A DNA stretch of 64,000 nucleotides from Olivibacter domesticus. Its GTDB lineage: Bacteria > Bacteroidota > Bacteroidia > Sphingobacteriales > Sphingobacteriaceae. Numbering within the stretch: the stretch's first letter is position 1; the number at the start of each line of letters is the position of its first letter. Under the pieces are notes generated by a model that saw only the letters and a program-made list of their open reading frames with translations, ran no database searches and was not told the origin of the DNA. This document shows, piece by piece, positions 62,801 through 64,000 of this stretch. Position numbers and translations under genes: made by a program. The stretch is taken from assembly GCF_900109575.1 (NCBI RefSeq), contig NZ_FOAF01000001.1, positions 1,459,662 through 1,523,661 on the forward strand, in the 5' to 3' direction.

Positions 62801-63887
62801 AGCACAATTGGCTGCCAGCGAAGAGCGCTTTCGTTTTGTCGCACGGGCTACCAATGACTGTATACGAGATTGGGATCTTGTCAGTAATTCCGTTTGGCAT
62901 AGCGAGAATTTCCATACCATTTTTAATTTTCCGGAAAGCCAGGCATTGGGTCAGATAGAAGATTGGTTTGAGCAGATCCATCCAGATGAACGTGATGACA
63001 TTCGCAAGAAGCTTTTTCAAGCCATCAACGAAGGGAGCGAACAGTGGAACGGTGAGTATCGCTTCAAAAAAGGACACGATAAATATTGCTATGTATTTGA
63101 TAGGAGCTTTATTCTCAAAAACGAATCAGACATTCCTTACCGCATCATCAGCTCCTTGATGGATGTAAGCCTTCTCAAAGAAGCAGAGCTGGCCACGCGC
63201 GAGCTCGCCAACAAAAAAGATGAGTTCATGAGTATTGCCAGCCATGAATTAAAAACACCTATTACCAGTATGAAGGCCAGTTTACAGCTTATTGATCGCT
63301 TCGCTGAAAAAGAAGATAGTAATGATAAGCTTAAGACCTTCATAACAAAGGCCAACCAGCAAGTAGACAAAATCACCTTTCTTATTGAAAATCTGCTCGA
63401 TGTCACAAAAATCCAGGCCGGCAAAGTTATACTGCAAAAAAGTGCATTTTCACTAGATGAGCTCATACAAGATTGTCTTTACGAAGTGCGCAATATGAGT
63501 CAGCATAAAATTGTCGTATCTGGCGATGCCCAAATTATTTTACATGCTGACAAAAACCGTATTGAACAGGTATTGATAAACTTTCTAACCAATGCTATCA
63601 AATACTCACCAGCGGCAGAAAAGGTAGAATTAACTATTGAAAAAAAGCAAACAGAAGTTATGATTGCTATACGTGATTATGGCATTGGTATCAGCGAAGA
63701 AAAGTTGCAAAGTGTATTTGATCGGTTTTTCCGGGTCGAAGAATCCTCCTCACAGTTCTCAGGTCTAGGCTTGGGATTATTTATCTCCGCCGATATCATA
63801 AAACGCCATGGCGGAGACCTTGGTGCTAGCAGCGTACCGAACAAAGGGTCCACTTTCTGGTTTACGCTACCCATTCCGGAAGGATAA
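59835..63887 (+). CDS. CheB-CheR-PAS-histidine kinase fusion protein
   Basis: A 1350-residue fusion. The CheB methylesterase domain (about residues 15-195) has GASAGG (Ser23), QHLSPDH (His50) and SGTGSDG. The CheR methyltransferase domain (about 215-480) has VNVTCFFRDP and CACSTGEEAYSIA. A long coiled coil (about 650-725) has repeated heptads of the SSNEEL type. At least two PAS-like domains follow, then HisKA with His1137 in ASHELKTPITSM and an ATPase domain. There are no membrane helices. It is directly coupled to the phytochrome gene (0 bp gap). Confidence 0.95.
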   Translation: MKTMSKKTGLQKDDHYIIAIGASAGGLEAINQLFDAVDDFKQISFIIIQHLSPDHKSLLVELVSKHTDMQVLEARDQLSVEVGKTYVIPNNMTMTIENGMLCLAEKKSKQIPNDAIDVFLASLANDQAEKAIAVILSGTGSDGTKGIQHIKNENGYVIVQEPDTAKFDGMPNMAILSGNVDVILSPDKIPNQIKEYIQLVKGEESILNDSLSEQKVNDILSIVLQYSDRDFHLYKTPTILRRIARRMEAKKLARPDNYIQYLKKNPEEAQILADDLLVNVTCFFRDPNVFEHLSKDILPSIVKTKQAGETLKVWICACSTGEEAYSIAITIDKFLRKSNQHLQVKIFATDIDENNILIASKNRYPLSIEKDVDQDTLKRYFITEDNQYAVIPRIRKQIVFAKHNVIKDPAFIKNDLISCRNMLIYMNKILQEKVLSTFHFALNPSGILLLGTSETINAFEEGFDVVSSKWKVFRRSQHALKRTFHAYQQPALSLTTDSKSSKPASNSMEQHLKSDFEKLIFRDLGYAVVYVDSFNEVKETIGNYQHFLTLPKRKLNLNILSLVPETLKIPLNSAIKKVRDTQQRFSLKDIPLEQKDRTLFMSIHIQVGSAPYENFLMLAFVESEPPVNTKKSKAQKVKKTDNDSERYVQELEDQLSETRSSLQMAVENLETTNEELQSSNEELLSSNEELQSSNEELQSLNEELHTLNTEHQLKIKELIDLNDDLDNYFRSSDIGQIFLDADLNIRRFNPQAMRLINLIETDIGRPISHISNNLSDDTLLENIIEVQDSENVYEKQIRLKDGRLNLMRIYPYVRRDKETDGVVLTFVDISALENLNSIIKGVFDASLDAILVLSHQQDAISTGQQFDLLTQNQAADALLQGLGILDKKTNFFEQLSKSVGQRVEKRMLETFQTGRSGKMEISLRVANTAQWYEFSMVKMKNGLALSFHNITLQKDTMNRLRKNYNELVVAREQLKTLNIGLEGEVANRTAQLAASEERFRFVARATNDCIRDWDLVSNSVWHSENFHTIFNFPESQALGQIEDWFEQIHPDERDDIRKKLFQAINEGSEQWNGEYRFKKGHDKYCYVFDRSFILKNESDIPYRIISSLMDVSLLKEAELATRELANKKDEFMSIASHELKTPITSMKASLQLIDRFAEKEDSNDKLKTFITKANQQVDKITFLIENLLDVTKIQAGKVILQKSAFSLDELIQDCLYEVRNMSQHKIVVSGDAQIILHADKNRIEQVLINFLTNAIKYSPAAEKVELTIEKKQTEVMIAIRDYGIGISEEKLQSVFDRFFRVEESSSQFSGLGLGLFISADIIKRHGGDLGASSVPNKGSTFWFTLPIPEG

Positions 63888-63938
63888 ATTAAGCAATCAT
63901 GCCTTAATGGTTCAGATAAGTAACCGACATTAGGGCAA

Positions 63939-63969
63939 GATCCCAAAAGAATAACAACCTTTTGGGATC
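63939..63969 (+). terminator. Terminator-like hairpin after the CheBR kinase gene
   Basis: GATCCCAAAAG and CTTTTGGGATC form an 11-bp perfect stem with a 9-base loop, 51 bp after the kinase stop. The T-run after it is poor, so it is only a probable terminator. Confidence 0.6.
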
Positions 63970-64000
63970 CGGGAGACGACAATTTATCAGACGCCCCGCT

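Overview
The window looks like chromosome from a member of the Bacteroidota, most likely a Sphingobacteriaceae-type soil or water bacterium. The reasons are a SusC/SusD pair with a one-protein hybrid two-component regulator, low GC, Bacteroidota -7 boxes (TAnnTTTG, seen as TATCTTTG), many AraC-type regulators, and small families such as YtxH, SPW-repeat, DUF892 and DUF6766. Genus and species cannot be fixed by reading alone. No tRNA, rRNA, CRISPR array, intact insertion sequence or prophage was seen.

Layout. (1) 0.1-13.1 kb: a polysaccharide utilisation locus on the minus strand (sulfatase, SusC, SusD, GH43, clan-A glycosidase) with its divergent hybrid sensor-regulator. (2) 13.1-17.5 kb: an RtcB RNA ligase divergent from a WYL regulator, a DUF1801 gene and a secreted GH130-like protein. 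(3) 17.9-29.5 kb: an accessory-looking stretch with four regulator plus short-chain dehydrogenase (SDR) cassettes (AraC twice, TetR twice), gene remnants between them, and an AraC/sugar-isomerase pair. The TetR cassettes carry visible palindromic operators, and one SDR promoter carries phased direct repeats. (4) 29.8-33.3 kb: a NEW3-domain protein with an ABC exporter, then a DinB-like gene. (5) 33.5-39.4 kb: a TDT channel and a five-gene redox cluster (b-type cytochrome-like membrane protein, molybdopterin oxidoreductase, four-cluster Fe-S protein, Rieske protein, small membrane protein). Next to it are a zinc alcohol dehydrogenase and an FAD-Rieske fusion. (6) 41-57 kb: mostly small stress-type genes, SDRs, response regulators and a sensor kinase, with several broken genes. 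(7) 57.8-63.9 kb: a lone receiver, a phytochrome photosensor without a kinase, and immediately after it a CheB-CheR-PAS-histidine kinase fusion.

The most interesting structure outside the genes is a gap-free 30-bp promoter-like box found six times on the plus strand, only between 41 and 55 kb. Its core is TTGGC, four bases, TTTT, four bases, then GTGTnCTAAAT in the best copies. Five copies lie 119-173 bp before a start codon: the FAD-Rieske gene, a small lipoprotein gene, a 61-residue gene, a broken carbamoyltransferase and an SPW-repeat gene. This suggests a small regulon under a dedicated sigma factor or activator. Other points for a second look are a receiver protein lacking its phosphorylation residues, an SDR lacking its catalytic and cofactor motifs, and the split phytochrome/CheBR kinase pair.
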